From positions 1 to 64,000 of the forward strand of contig CAWDWB010000001.1 in assembly GCA_963805925.1 (NCBI GenBank): a stretch of 64,000 nt of DNA, read 5' to 3'. The translations under genes were made by a program, and so were the position numbers. Below are positions 51,581 to 60,114 of this stretch, in pieces. Below the pieces are notes generated by a model that ran no database searches, had not been told where the DNA came from, and was given only the letters and a program-made list of their open reading frames with translations. Numbering within the stretch: the first letter of the stretch is position 1; each line of letters begins with the position of its first letter. Origin of the DNA: CAMPKL01 sp963805925 (GTDB lineage Bacteria; Acidobacteriota; Terriglobia; Bryobacterales; UBA6623).

Positions 51581-51606
51581 CGTCCGGCCCGATGGCGGGC
51601 CGGACG
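51581..51606. terminator. Hairpin between convergent hisA and DksA-like genes
   Basis: Perfect 10-base stem CGTCCGGCCC / GGGCCGGACG with a six-base loop (GATGGC), 20 bases after the hisA stop. There is no T-run on either side, so it may act as a weak or Rho-assisted bidirectional terminator or a transcript-end stabiliser. Confidence 0.5.
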
Positions 51607-51636
51607 AAAGCAAAGCGACAGATGTTGAATCAGAGC

Positions 51637-52044
51637 TCAGAAGCGAGGCTTGTTCTCGGCGAGACGAGTCTCCGCCTCGATAGCCGCCAATTCTTCTTGG
51701 CACGAGATGCAGTAACGCGCCCAAGGGATCGCCTCAAGACGCTTCGTTGAGATCGGCTCCTCGCAATCCATGCATTCGCCGTAGGCGTCCTCGTCGATGC
51801 GCTCCAGCGCCTCCTCTACCTCGCGCAGCAAAGATACGTCAATGCTGTTGCGATTCAAGAAGATCCATTCTTCGTGCGCTTGAACAGGCAGATCTTCCAG
51901 ATTCTGCGTCTGCTCGCCGATCAGGGCTTTGCCCGCGCGGGACGCTTCCAGACTCGCGCGAATCTCTTTTCCTTTGTCTTCCAGCTGCTGCCGCAGCTTG
52001 CCAACCTGAGCCTTTGTAAGACCCTTCGTTGCTGTGCTTGCCAT
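51637..52044 (-). CDS. DksA/TraR-type zinc-finger protein
   Basis: A 135-residue protein: a coiled-coil first half (GLTKAQVGKLRQQLEDKGKE, SLLREVEEALERIDEDAYGE) with an acidic tip, and a C4 zinc finger CMDCEEPISTKRLEAIPWAR followed by YCISCQEEL (Cys91, 94, 112, 115). This is the DksA/TraR architecture, which binds the secondary channel of RNA polymerase in the stringent response. The coiled-coil tip DxxDxA of DksA is not evident, so it may be one of the shorter DksA-like/YteA-type proteins. It is convergent with the his operon. Confidence 0.85.
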   Translation of the reverse strand: MASTATKGLTKAQVGKLRQQLEDKGKEIRASLEASRAGKALIGEQTQNLEDLPVQAHEEWIFLNRNSIDVSLLREVEEALERIDEDAYGECMDCEEPISTKRLEAIPWARYCISCQEELAAIEAETRLAENKPRF

Positions 52045-52527
52045 CTGTCCTACCTCACTTTGCCTGCTCTGCTTGCGGCAGGCTTAATCTTTATCGTCGC
52101 GGCGGTATTCGACAGTTAGTCGAATCCGCCACTTATCCCGTCATTTCTACCTAGCCCGGTCAGCGTTCATGCCTGACACACACTGGTACGAAAGTTCTGC
52201 CCCCGGCGGAAGCACGGCGACAACATTCTTGTTCTGACCAATTGGAACCGGCTCAGCGCGAGGCGGGATTCTCGCTCCCCGGTGAATTTCCAAAGAGTAT
52301 ACGGATGTCCCCATCCGGGGGCAAGCTAAAAATGCTCGCCCGCCGGTTCCGCATTCGATTTCGATCCTAGCATCCACTGTCAAATCCTTCGCAGGTAGTA
52401 ATGACGCAGGAGCACCCTCAAATGATTCGCCGCCGCCGATCTTTTTTTCGTCGTCTGACCCAGGCCGCCTGCAGCTAAGATGTTTACGCAACGCGGCCGT
52501 AACTCCACATTCGCCTGAAGCGAAGCA
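52045..52527. other. Intergenic region before the ECF sigma gene, possible small minus-strand gene
   Basis: A 483-base region. On the minus strand 52147-52380 reads as a possible small protein (LTVDARIEIECGTGGRAFLA, then MGTSVYSLEIHRGARIPP and VVAVLPPGAELSYQCV), with no clear start codon better than GTG or TTG near 52380. I do not recognise it. The rest is presumably promoter sequence of the divergent flanking genes; I see no clear -35/-10 pair. Confidence 0.3.
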
Positions 52528-53166
52528 GTGGGTGTGACTTGCTTTGCGATTTTCGCAGATAGCAGCGTTTTGACCAGCCCCGGTTCCATCAACGCCGCGC
52601 CGGCTTCCCGTGCACAGAACGCCGAGAAAGATCGTCTTCAGGAACTCATGGAGGGCTACCAGCGCGCCGACGCGGTCGCCACAACGGAACTCGTCCACCG
52701 GCTTTCCCCTATGTTGTTGCGCTTCCTAGCCGGTCCTGCGCAAACACGCTCGCAAGCCGACGACATGCTTCAGGATTGTTGGCTGCGCGTTCACCGCGCC
52801 CGAGCCTCGTATCGTCCCGGAAGCCCCGTTTTGCCCTGGGTCTTCGCCATCGCACGGCACACCAGAATCGACGCCTACCGCCGGCGAAGTCAGATTGAGC
52901 GCCGCGAGCTGTCGTCGGAGGATTTGGAGGCAACGGCCGCGGATGCCAGTTTCACGCCGCCTGACGGGACCGAAGGCGACGTCTGGCGTCTAGTACGACA
53001 GCTGCCGGACAGCCAGCAGGAAGTTGTCCGTATGTTAAAAATTACCGGGATGAGCCTGGAGGAAGTCGCGGGAGCGACCGGGACCACCGTTGGCTCGGTC
53101 AAGCAGAAGGCTCACCGCGCCTATCGCCGGTTGAGGGAACTCCTCACGGAATCTGAGTCGTCATGA
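52528..53166 (+). CDS. ECF-type RNA polymerase sigma factor
   Basis: A 212-residue sigma-70 family protein from a GTG at 52528; a later ATG (52648, MEGYQRAD) is possible but would cut into region 2. Region 2 (about 55-115): LLRFLAGPAQTRSQADDMLQ, DCWLRVHRARASYRPGSPVL, PWVFAIARHTRIDAYRRRS. Region 4 (about 150-205): LPDSQQEVVRMLKITGMSLE, EVAGATGTTVGSVKQKAHRA. The next gene starts four bases before its stop and encodes an NrsF-type membrane protein, so the pair is a sigma/anti-sigma unit (Caulobacter SigF-NrsF type). A region of low similarity in the first 35 residues may not be translated. Confidence 0.9.
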   Translation: MGVTCFAIFADSSVLTSPGSINAAPASRAQNAEKDRLQELMEGYQRADAVATTELVHRLSPMLLRFLAGPAQTRSQADDMLQDCWLRVHRARASYRPGSPVLPWVFAIARHTRIDAYRRRSQIERRELSSEDLEATAADASFTPPDGTEGDVWRLVRQLPDSQQEVVRMLKITGMSLEEVAGATGTTVGSVKQKAHRAYRRLRELLTESESS

Positions 53167-53882
53167 GATCGCCAAGGACCACCCATTCGATTGCGAGCGA
53201 ACTCGACGCTATCGTGCCGAATGAATTGCTGACCGAAGCGTCTCCGGCTGCGGAACAGAGAATCGCCGACCGCCTTCTGGGATCGCTGCACCCGGTAACT
53301 CCGCTGCCCAGCCGTGCCTTTCTCGTCGCCGCTTTTCTGGCGATTTTTGCATCTGTCACGGCGTTGCTGTTCGCGGTCGTCGGCACGCGCGGCGCCCAGA
53401 ACATGACCGTTCCGCAACTCGCCGGGATTCTCGCCGCCATCCTGGCTGCCGCCGGCCTCGCATCGTTCTCGTTGAGCGGAGAGATGACGCCCGGCCAGCG
53501 GCGCTTTGTCCGTCCGGTTACGATGACCGCCGGGATCTTGTTAGTCCTGTTCGCGCTCATCTGGGGGCTCTTCCCTTGGACCGACGGGACCGTCCAGGGC
53601 TGGCACTGCTTCTTTGCCGGGTTCGTTTGTTCGATCCCTGCCGTCGTTCTCGTCTTGTGGGTCGTCCGCAAGGGCGCACCACTGGCTTACGGCACGGTCG
53701 GCGCCACGGCAGGCCTGTTGGGAGGCCTAGTGGGAATGGCCGCGATCCACGTGGGCTGTTCCTTGCTGAACGCCCCGCACATGGCTGCGGGACATCTCAC
53801 CATTCCCTTGGCCGGCGCGATCGTCGGTTATCTAGCAGGCCGGACTTTGTCCTACCTGCTGCCCCACCGCAACGAAGACTAG
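53163..53882 (+). CDS. NrsF (DUF1109) family anti-sigma factor, six-helix membrane protein
   Basis: A 239-residue protein. A cytoplasmic N-terminus (about 1-45) is followed by six transmembrane helices: AFLVAAFLAIFASVTALLFA, MTVPQLAGILAAILAAAGLA, MTAGILLVLFALIWGLFPW, HCFFAGFVCSIPAVVLVLWV, GTVGATAGLLGGLVGMAAIH and TIPLAGAIVGYLAGRTLSYL. Conserved features of DUF1109 are GWHCFFAG and HVGCSLLNAPHMAAGH, whose Cys and His residues are thought to sense metals or oxidants. It overlaps the sigma gene by four bases, so it is very likely its membrane-bound inhibitor. Confidence 0.85.
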   Translation: MRSPRTTHSIASELDAIVPNELLTEASPAAEQRIADRLLGSLHPVTPLPSRAFLVAAFLAIFASVTALLFAVVGTRGAQNMTVPQLAGILAAILAAAGLASFSLSGEMTPGQRRFVRPVTMTAGILLVLFALIWGLFPWTDGTVQGWHCFFAGFVCSIPAVVLVLWVVRKGAPLAYGTVGATAGLLGGLVGMAAIHVGCSLLNAPHMAAGHLTIPLAGAIVGYLAGRTLSYLLPHRNED

Positions 53883-53886
53883 CGAT

Positions 53887-54264
53887 CTAGAGCAGAGCGG
53901 AATCGAGGTGCGGCGAGCCGTTGCCGTTGTAGGTTCGTGCTCCGAGCCGCCGTTCCTGCACATATTGCAGAAGCTTCTGCGGCGACCGCGAAAAGAAGTC
54001 GTCGAGCAGTCTTTCAAGAGCCAACTCGCAAACCTCTTGCTCAGAGACCGCAGGCCGATACAGGTATCCGCGCCCTTGCTTGTCGCGGTCGGCGGCGCCT
54101 TTGCGGGCCAGCCGATCGAGAACGGTCATCACCGTTGTGTAGGCCAACGGCCGCGCCGGTTTGAGTTCTTCTTGGACGTCAGCAACCGTAGCCGCGTCCC
54201 GCCGCCACAGAACCTTCATCACTTCCAGTTCCAGTTCCGGCAATAGGCGAGCGCGAGGGTTCAT
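53887..54264 (-). CDS. BlaI/MecI/CopY-type transcriptional repressor
   Basis: A 125-residue winged-helix protein: LLPELELEVMKVLWRRDAAT, VADVQEELKPARPLAYTTVM (recognition helix) and TVLDRLARKGAADRDKQGRG, then YLYRPAVSEQEVCELALERL and a C-terminal dimerisation helix. Family members are removed from DNA by a BlaR1/M56 sensor protease, normally the next gene. Here none is present: the neighbours are the convergent NrsF gene and a YbjQ gene, so it is an orphan. The target genes are unknown. Confidence 0.9.
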   Translation of the reverse strand: MNPRARLLPELELEVMKVLWRRDAATVADVQEELKPARPLAYTTVMTVLDRLARKGAADRDKQGRGYLYRPAVSEQEVCELALERLLDDFFSRSPQKLLQYVQERRLGARTYNGNGSPHLDSALL

Positions 54265-54340
54265 CCGGCCAAGCTCCGAGACGGTAGTGTAACACGCTCA
54301 AAACATTTGGCCCACCTATTGGTTTGATTGGGAGGGCATC

Positions 54341-54835
54341 CTAGATTTCGTTCGTCGCGAGCCCGCCCCGCAGCTTCAAGCCGGTCCCGTAGGCGATCAA
54401 TTCCACGCCCGCCGTTGTCGACCCGTCGGCGTTAGCGATCCGCGATGTTGCCAGACGAACGTTGATGATTGCGTCGTACCCAGCCGCCGCCGCATCTTCC
54501 TTCATCCGCAGAATCGCCTCGCGGCGGCCGCGGTCCATCAGCGGCTCAAAGGCTTTGACCCGACCGCCAAAGATGATCCTTAGCGCCGCAGCGAATCGCT
54601 TGAAGTAATCCAACGACACGACCACGCTTCCTGCGACCAAACCGCCGCCGTCAACCGACCAATCAGCGGGCGGCTTGGAAAAGGTGATCGCCGGCAGCAT
54701 CCGCAATTGAGCTTCGCGAACGCGAATATCAGCAAAATGCCGCCGCTCCAAAATCGTCCCCACGGCCAGCCCCAGCACCAACAGAAGGGCGAAGGGAGCG
54801 ACCCGCAGCAGCAGTTCGGTCAACTCCGAGCTCAC
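54341..54835 (-). CDS. YbjQ/UPF0145-family protein with N-terminal membrane anchor
   Basis: A 164-residue protein. I chose the GTG at 54833-54835 (VSSELTELLLRVAPFALLLV), which follows directly on the upstream gene's stop; the open frame extends farther back but overlaps that gene. One transmembrane segment (about 8-27) is followed by a YbjQ domain: LVAGSVVVSLDYFKRFAAAL, GRVKAFEPLMDRGRREAILR, MKEDAAAAGYDAIINVRLAT and GVELIAYGTGLKL. The domain forms pentamers in solved family members; function is unknown. It is paired with the soluble paralogue just upstream. Confidence 0.8.
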   Translation of the reverse strand: MSSELTELLLRVAPFALLLVLGLAVGTILERRHFADIRVREAQLRMLPAITFSKPPADWSVDGGGLVAGSVVVSLDYFKRFAAALRIIFGGRVKAFEPLMDRGRREAILRMKEDAAAAGYDAIINVRLATSRIANADGSTTAGVELIAYGTGLKLRGGLATNEI

Positions 54836-54837
54836 CG

Positions 54838-55173
54838 CTATTCCACCCGGACCGCAGTCCCGTAGGCGAACAGTTCGGCGGCGCCCTGGGCGATCGAGCT
54901 GGTCGAGAATCGTACATTCACCACAGCGTTCGCCCCCATCGACTGGGCCTCGGCGATCATGCGCTGCAAGGCCTCCTGACGGGCTTCCCTCAGCAGTTCG
55001 GTATAGCTCTTCAACTCCCCGCCGACGATATTCTTCAGGCCCGCCAAGATGTCCTTGCCGATGTGCTTGGCCCGAACCGTGCTCCCCGTCACGACGCCAT
55101 AGAACTCCGTAATCTGCCGGCCAGGAATATTCTCGGTATTCGAAATCGTAAATTGTCCGCCGAATTCGTTCAT
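54838..55173 (-). CDS. YbjQ/UPF0145-family protein, soluble
   Basis: A 111-residue protein containing only the YbjQ domain: FTISNTENIPGRQITEFYGV, VTGSTVRAKHIGKDILAGLK, SYTELLREARQEALQRMIAE, AQSMGANAVVNVRFSTSSI and LFAYGTAVRVE. It lies three bases before the membrane-anchored paralogue, so both are co-translated and may form one hetero-oligomer. Length and motifs are typical of the heavy-metal-binding-domain annotation, although metal binding is not shown. Confidence 0.88.
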   Translation of the reverse strand: MNEFGGQFTISNTENIPGRQITEFYGVVTGSTVRAKHIGKDILAGLKNIVGGELKSYTELLREARQEALQRMIAEAQSMGANAVVNVRFSTSSIAQGAAELFAYGTAVRVE

Positions 55174-55287
55174 CTATGGCGCGAGCCCGTCTCCTTAGCT
55201 CGGTCAATTATGCCTGATTACTCTTGGCGACTCTCTGAGGAAGAAGCCCTACCACCGGCGGTGCTTCCGATTGGTAGAATCGGGTTC

Positions 55288-55782
55288 TTGTCCACGCCGC
55301 AGCAGCTAGCGATCTATCCGGGCTCCTTCGACCCGGTGACGAACGGACACTTGGATCTGATTCAACGAGCGTCCAAGATTTTCGGCCACGTCGTCGTCGC
55401 TGCGCTTCGGCACGATTCAAAACACCCTCTGTTCACCACCGAAGAACGCATGGAGATGGTGACGCAGGCCACCGCCGACCTTCCCAATGTGTCGGTGGAC
55501 AGCTTCGATGGCCTGCTGGTGGACTATGCACGGGCCCGCGGCGCCAAATTGATCCTCCGCGGCATCCGCGCCGTCTCGGACTACGAGTACGAATTGCAGA
55601 TGGCGCTGATGAACCGCCAACTCAGTTCGGAACTGGAAACCTTGTTCATCCCGGCCGCCGAGCAGTACAGCTATCTCAGCTCGCGCATCGTCAAGGAAGT
55701 CAGCCGCCTGGGCGGCGACGTCAGCGGTTTGGTTCCCGACGCCGTAGTCGCCCGGCTGCGCGCCAAACACAGTAATCTGTAG
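55288..55782 (+). CDS. coaD: Phosphopantetheine adenylyltransferase
   Basis: The fourth enzyme of coenzyme A synthesis. I prefer the TTG start at 55288 (MSTPQQLAIYPGSFDP), giving 164 residues, the usual length; an ATG at 55210 would add 26 residues not seen in the family. Motifs: the nucleotidyltransferase TxGH-type YPGSFDPVTNGHLDLIQRAS, VVVAALRHDSKHPLFTTEER, LVDYARARGAKLILRGIRAV, SDYEYELQMALMNRQLSSEL and YSYLSSRIVKEVSRLGGDVS (ISSTxxR equivalent). It is followed after four bases by an aminotransferase, with which it is probably co-transcribed. Confidence 0.93.
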   Translation: MSTPQQLAIYPGSFDPVTNGHLDLIQRASKIFGHVVVAALRHDSKHPLFTTEERMEMVTQATADLPNVSVDSFDGLLVDYARARGAKLILRGIRAVSDYEYELQMALMNRQLSSELETLFIPAAEQYSYLSSRIVKEVSRLGGDVSGLVPDAVVARLRAKHSNL

Positions 55783-55786
55783 AAAG

Positions 55787-56962
55787 ATGAAGCTCTCAGA
55801 ACGTATGTCGCGGATCAGCGAATCCGCCACGATGGCCGTCACTGCCAAAGCCAACCAACTCAAGGCCAGCGGGGTCAATGTAATCGCCTTTGCCGCCGGC
55901 GAACCGGACTTCCCGACGCCCACGAATATCAAAGACGCGGCGAAGAAGGCGCTCGACGACAACTTCACGCGCTACACCGCCGCCGGCGGCGTGCCGGCTC
56001 TGCTGGAGGCCATCACCAATTGGCATCGCAGAGACCTCGGCACCGATTACGGCAAGGGCGAGTGTATCGCCTCGGTTGGCGGCAAACACGCCATCTTCAA
56101 TGTCATGGCGGCCATGCTCGACCATGGCGACGAAGTCGTGCTGCCGGTGCCCTACTGGGTCACCTTCTACGACGTCGTCAACTATCACGGCGGCCGCTGC
56201 GTGCAGGTGAAGACCGAGGAGTCCGACGGCTACCGGCTCACCGCCGACGCCATCGAGAAAGCCTTGTCTCCGAAAACGCGCATCGTCATCGTCAACTCGC
56301 CCAACAATCCCAGCGGCGCCGTCGTCGACCGCGCTGAATTCGAGAAGATCTACGAACTGACCTCGTCTCGCGGCATCCTGCTGATGACGGACGAGTGCTA
56401 CTGCAAGTTCGTCTATGAAGGTGATCCTTTCTCCATTGCATCGTTGCCCGGCGCCAAGCCCAACGTCGTGGTCATCGGATCGTTATCCAAGACCTTCGCC
56501 ATGACCGGCTGGCGCATCGGCTACACCTTGGGGCCGAAGGAACTGATCAGCGCGATCAACAACCTGCAGAGCCACTCAACTTCCAACCCAACATCGATCG
56601 TCCAAAAGGCGGCCATCGAGGCCCTCAACGGCCCTCAGGACTCGGTGGTTGAGATGCTCGCCGAGTATCGCCGCCGCCGTGATTACATCGTTCCCGCGCT
56701 CAACGAAATTCCCGGCGTCGAGTGCCCCACGCCCGGCGGAGCTTTCTACGCCTACCCCAACATCAGTTCGGCATTCGGCAAGTCCGGCATCACCTCGGCG
56801 ATAGACTTCGCGAGCAAACTGCTGGAAGACCAACACGTCGCCGTTGTGCCCGGCGAGGCCTTCGGCACGGACGAACACATCCGCATCTCCTACGCGGCTT
56901 CGATGGACGATATCAAAGAGGGAGTGGCACGCATCAGGCGCTTCATGACCGAGCTATCGTGA
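55787..56962 (+). CDS. PLP-dependent aspartate-type aminotransferase (class I, subgroup 1b)
   Basis: A 391-residue protein. FAAGEPDFPTPTNIKDAAKK is the N-terminal signature of subgroup Ib aspartate/prephenate aminotransferases; RYTAAGGVPALLEAI, SVGGKHAIFNVMAAML and VNSPNNPSGAVVDRAEFEKI follow, then the PLP site VVIGSLSKTFAMTGWRIGYT with Lys235, and the C-terminal Arg in HIRISYAAS. Likely reaction: aspartate/oxaloacetate transamination, perhaps also prephenate. It starts four bases after coaD and overlaps manA (GTGA). Confidence 0.93.
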   Translation: MKLSERMSRISESATMAVTAKANQLKASGVNVIAFAAGEPDFPTPTNIKDAAKKALDDNFTRYTAAGGVPALLEAITNWHRRDLGTDYGKGECIASVGGKHAIFNVMAAMLDHGDEVVLPVPYWVTFYDVVNYHGGRCVQVKTEESDGYRLTADAIEKALSPKTRIVIVNSPNNPSGAVVDRAEFEKIYELTSSRGILLMTDECYCKFVYEGDPFSIASLPGAKPNVVVIGSLSKTFAMTGWRIGYTLGPKELISAINNLQSHSTSNPTSIVQKAAIEALNGPQDSVVEMLAEYRRRRDYIVPALNEIPGVECPTPGGAFYAYPNISSAFGKSGITSAIDFASKLLEDQHVAVVPGEAFGTDEHIRISYAASMDDIKEGVARIRRFMTELS

Positions 56963-57966
56963 CGTCTCTCTATCCGCTACGCCTGACCCCGTCGCCTCGC
57001 GAGCGGATCTGGGGGACGACGGATCTTCGCCCCTATTTCGGCGAGTTCGCCAAACCAATCGGCGAAATCTGGTATTCCTTCGAGGCCAACCAGGTGACCA
57101 ACGGACCGTTGGCCGGCAGCACCCTGGCCTCGCTAATGGCCGAATTCGGCGCCGATCTGATGGGCTCGACGCACCAGCCCCGCGATCTCGTTCGGCGTTC
57201 CGCTGGGGCCGCGACCCGAGACGATTCCGCACCGCACGGGCCTTATTTCCCCATCCTCACCAAGATGCTCTTCGCGGCGAAGACTCTGTCGGTCCAGGTG
57301 CATCCGGACGATGCGTATGCCCTAGAGCGCGAGGGCGGTCCAGGCAAGACGGAACTCTGGTACGTCGCCGCGGCCCTCCCCGGCGCCTCAGTCGCCCTGG
57401 GCCTTACGGAACAGATGTCCCCAGCGCAACTTGTGAAAGCGGCGGAAAGCGGGCAGATCGAGCGCTTTCTGAATTGGATCCCGGTCTCGGCCGGCGATTC
57501 CCTATTGATCCCCCCCGGCACGCTGCACACGCTGGGCGAGGGCGTCACCATCTGCGAGATTCAGCAGAACTCCGACCTCACCTATCGCTTCTTTGATTTC
57601 GGAAGACTCGACTCGACAGGAAATCCGCGAGAATTGCACGTGGATCAAGCCGCCGCGGTCGTCCGCTCGGGTGCTCCGCGAGAGAAGCTCACATTGCAGA
57701 CGATCCCCGATCCCCTGTTCGAGCGGAGTCTGGTCGCCAGTTGCCCCTATTTTGAGACGGAAAAGCTGGCCTGGACTTCCAGCGTCTCTTACAAAACCAA
57801 TAGCGAGCGGTTCGAGTTGTTGATGTTCGTGGAAGGCAGCGGCCGCATCGGGCTCGATTCCTACCAGCCCGGCGACTGCTATCTGATTCCTGCCGCGGCG
57901 GAGTCCTTCGCGATCCAACCCGACAGCCCATCCGTGGCCCTACGCACCTTTGAGCCGTCCGCCTAG
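56959..57966 (+). CDS. manA: Mannose-6-phosphate isomerase, class I
   Basis: A 335-residue cupin metalloenzyme interconverting fructose-6-P and mannose-6-P. The GTG at 56959 overlaps the aminotransferase stop (GTGA). Motifs: RIWGTTDLRPYFGE, IGEIWYSFEANQ, zinc ligands in FPILTKMLFAAKTLSVQVHP with DDAYALEREGGPGKTELWYV, and SLLIPPGTLHTLGEGVTICE (second His/Glu set) with YRFFDFGRLD. The final cupin includes GDCYLIPAAAE. It ends four bases into the convergent porin gene. It feeds GDP-mannose or glycolysis. Confidence 0.92.
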   Translation: MTSLYPLRLTPSPRERIWGTTDLRPYFGEFAKPIGEIWYSFEANQVTNGPLAGSTLASLMAEFGADLMGSTHQPRDLVRRSAGAATRDDSAPHGPYFPILTKMLFAAKTLSVQVHPDDAYALEREGGPGKTELWYVAAALPGASVALGLTEQMSPAQLVKAAESGQIERFLNWIPVSAGDSLLIPPGTLHTLGEGVTICEIQQNSDLTYRFFDFGRLDSTGNPRELHVDQAAAVVRSGAPREKLTLQTIPDPLFERSLVASCPYFETEKLAWTSSVSYKTNSERFELLMFVEGSGRIGLDSYQPGDCYLIPAAAESFAIQPDSPSVALRTFEPSA

Positions 57967-59261
57967 AGCTGGAACTCGACGCTTAGGTAGACCATCTTTG
58001 TCCTGGAGAACTCGCCGACTTGCGTCTTCAGGAATCCGCCGGGATAAAACAACCCCGGGCCGCCTTCGACGGAAAGCCCTTCGATCGGCGTAGCGAAACG
58101 CAGAGTCAAGTCCCATTCGGAGCCAATCTTACTGCTCGCCGCTCCACCGGCCGGAGCAGCCACGGCCTCCTTGCCGTTAATCCCGTAGAGGCCGTCGTAG
58201 CGCGACGCGAGCCAAAAATCGAAATGGCTCGCGCGCAGCCGCCAGCGCGAATGCACATGGCCTTCCCAGCCGATTGTCAACGCTTGAATGTTGCGGCGGC
58301 CTACGACGTCGACCATCCCCAGGTGCTTGTGCCTGGCATGGTGCAGCGGATCGAACGTCGTCTGTCGCCCGGGCTCCTTGTCGTCGCCCGAGGCGTAGTC
58401 ATGTAGCACCCGCAGCCGGCTGCGCAGCGGCAGATTGTTGGTTCCGAACGTCAGACTCTCAGCGCTCGCCCAGCCGCGAAGTTTCACGGCCCGTGCGTGC
58501 CCCCGTTGCCCTGTCACCTCGAAGTCATAGTCCAGCCAAGGAGTAGCCGCCCCAGCGAAGCGCACTCCCGTCGTGTAAGAGCCTGAATCGGGACCGCGAT
58601 CCTGCACTCCATTGAACCGAGGTTGTGAGGCGTAAAGCAGATAGGGCTCCAGCTGCCCCCCGGGAACCAACGAGCCGATACGGCCGTAAAATCCGTGCAG
58701 TCTCGGCCCCTGGATCGGCTTGTCGAAGTGCGTCTCGTCCGCTTCCACGAAGGCCATCGAAAAAATATCAACCTGATCGTCGCCTCGCCGCAGCACCAGG
58801 CGAGCTGCATCCCAGCCGGGGTCAATATCGTTCCAGTTCCGGCGTCCAATCAGCCGATCGTCGCCATAGCGAAGTACCTGACGTCCCAGATTAAGCTGAG
58901 ACCCCTTCGACGGGCCGAGCGAGACGTAAGCTTCGCGAATGTCGAAATAGTCGGTATTGGTCCGGGAACGATACGGCGCTAGACCCGCGACCCGCGAGTC
59001 CTGTCCTTGAAACCGCAACCGTAACCAGGAGGCCGCGTCCACATCAACGCTGAGACGCAGCCGAGTCCAGTCGATCGTATCGTCGCGTTCTTCCCGATTG
59101 CCGATGTTGGTCCGGTACTCGGTTCGGGAGCGCGCCTCAACCCCCAAGTCCAACCAACTGGGCAGCGCAGACGTCGCGGCGCCCGGGTCTTGGGCCCACA
59201 CCGAAGCACCCGCAAAGACAACTCCAACCGCAAATCGAAAGAGATTTTTCAAGAGATTCAT
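57963..59261 (-). CDS. Alginate-export (AlgE-like) outer-membrane porin
   Basis: A 432-residue protein with signal peptide (about 1-23, ending VWAQ). The alginate_exp domain is seen in DLGVEARSRTEYRTNIGNRE, LRLSVDVDAASWLRLRFQGQ, TDYFDIREAYVSLG, LNLGRQVLRYGDDRLIGRRN and NDIDPGWDAARLVLRRGDDQ, followed by alternating beta strands to a C-terminal FQL with terminal hydrophobic residue. The QGQDSR...GR-x-x-x-YGD core is the family hallmark. It probably forms a monomeric 18-strand barrel for anionic sugars or lipophilic compounds. It is not accompanied by alginate genes. The stop overlaps that of manA. Confidence 0.85.
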   Translation of the reverse strand: MNLLKNLFRFAVGVVFAGASVWAQDPGAATSALPSWLDLGVEARSRTEYRTNIGNREERDDTIDWTRLRLSVDVDAASWLRLRFQGQDSRVAGLAPYRSRTNTDYFDIREAYVSLGPSKGSQLNLGRQVLRYGDDRLIGRRNWNDIDPGWDAARLVLRRGDDQVDIFSMAFVEADETHFDKPIQGPRLHGFYGRIGSLVPGGQLEPYLLYASQPRFNGVQDRGPDSGSYTTGVRFAGAATPWLDYDFEVTGQRGHARAVKLRGWASAESLTFGTNNLPLRSRLRVLHDYASGDDKEPGRQTTFDPLHHARHKHLGMVDVVGRRNIQALTIGWEGHVHSRWRLRASHFDFWLASRYDGLYGINGKEAVAAPAGGAASSKIGSEWDLTLRFATPIEGLSVEGGPGLFYPGGFLKTQVGEFSRTKMVYLSVEFQL

Positions 59262-59288
59262 GAGCCTGGCCCCTGCCGCAAGCCAGAC

Positions 59289-60056
59289 CTAGTCCATCAG
59301 CATGCCGCCGTTCACTTCGATCGACTCGCCGACGATGTGACTGGCGTCTTTGCTGGCCAAGAATGCGATCACGCCGGCGATCTCGTCAGCCGTTCCCGCC
59401 CGCCCCTGCGGGATCATGCTAACCATCTTCTTCATGTTTTCCTCGTTCGTAAAGCGCTCATGGAAGGGCGTTAGGATCACGCCGGGATTTACCGCGTTCA
59501 CCCGAATTCCGTGCGGAATCAGCTCCTTGGCCATGCCCTTGGTCATACAGGTGACCGCTGCCTTGGAAGTGGCGTAAGGCATCGCCCCCGGGCCGCCGCC
59601 ATTGTGGCCGGCGATCGAACCCAGGTTGATAATGGCTCCCGATCGCCGTTCGATCATGTGCCGCGCGATCGGCTGGCTCACCCAAATCACGCTGGTGACG
59701 TTGATATCAATGATCCGCCGCCACAAATCGTCGGTCAGTTCCAAAAACGGCCGCCGCTCGACGAGCGATCCCGCGTTGTTAACCAGCGTATCCACTCGTC
59801 CGCAGGTCTCCAGCACCCTTTTCGCCAGGTCGCGCGCTTGCTCAGGATCGGAAACGTCAGCCTGAAACAACCAGGCCTTACCGCCTAGTTTCTCGATACG
59901 CGCCGCGACTTCTTCGGCCTGCGCCTTGCTGGAGTTGTAATGCACGGCCACTTTGGCGCCGCGCCGTGCAAACTCGACGGCGGTTTCGGCTCCAATGCCG
60001 AGGCTGGCGCCCGTGACCAAAGCAACGTGGTTGGAAGAGAACTGCGAAGGAGACAT
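59289..60056 (-). CDS. Short-chain dehydrogenase/reductase (FabG-like)
   Basis: A 255-residue classical SDR. I chose ATG 60054-60056 (MSPSQFSSNHVALVTGASLG); the open frame reaches 60155 without features. Cofactor motif TGASLGIG; NNAG in DTLVNNAGSLVERRPF; catalytic Ser in INLGSIAGHNGGGPG and Tyr-x-x-x-Lys in MPYATSKAAVTCMTKGMAKE; NPGVILTPFH and the C-terminal GESIEVNGGMLMD. Probable NAD(P)-dependent sugar or 3-oxoacyl reductase; the substrate cannot be told. The ARRGAKVAVHYNSSK stretch fits NADP preference. Confidence 0.9.
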   Translation of the reverse strand: MSPSQFSSNHVALVTGASLGIGAETAVEFARRGAKVAVHYNSSKAQAEEVAARIEKLGGKAWLFQADVSDPEQARDLAKRVLETCGRVDTLVNNAGSLVERRPFLELTDDLWRRIIDINVTSVIWVSQPIARHMIERRSGAIINLGSIAGHNGGGPGAMPYATSKAAVTCMTKGMAKELIPHGIRVNAVNPGVILTPFHERFTNEENMKKMVSMIPQGRAGTADEIAGVIAFLASKDASHIVGESIEVNGGMLMD

Positions 60057-60114
60057 AAGATCCCGATTGTAAGCGAGGCGGCGCCGCCAGGGTAACGCCG
60101 CGATGTCGCCACTC

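Noticed and set aside
54836..55207. Upstream extension of the membrane-anchored YbjQ gene
   Set aside because: It would overlap the complete soluble YbjQ gene in another frame; a GTG right after that gene's stop gives a sensible membrane anchor.
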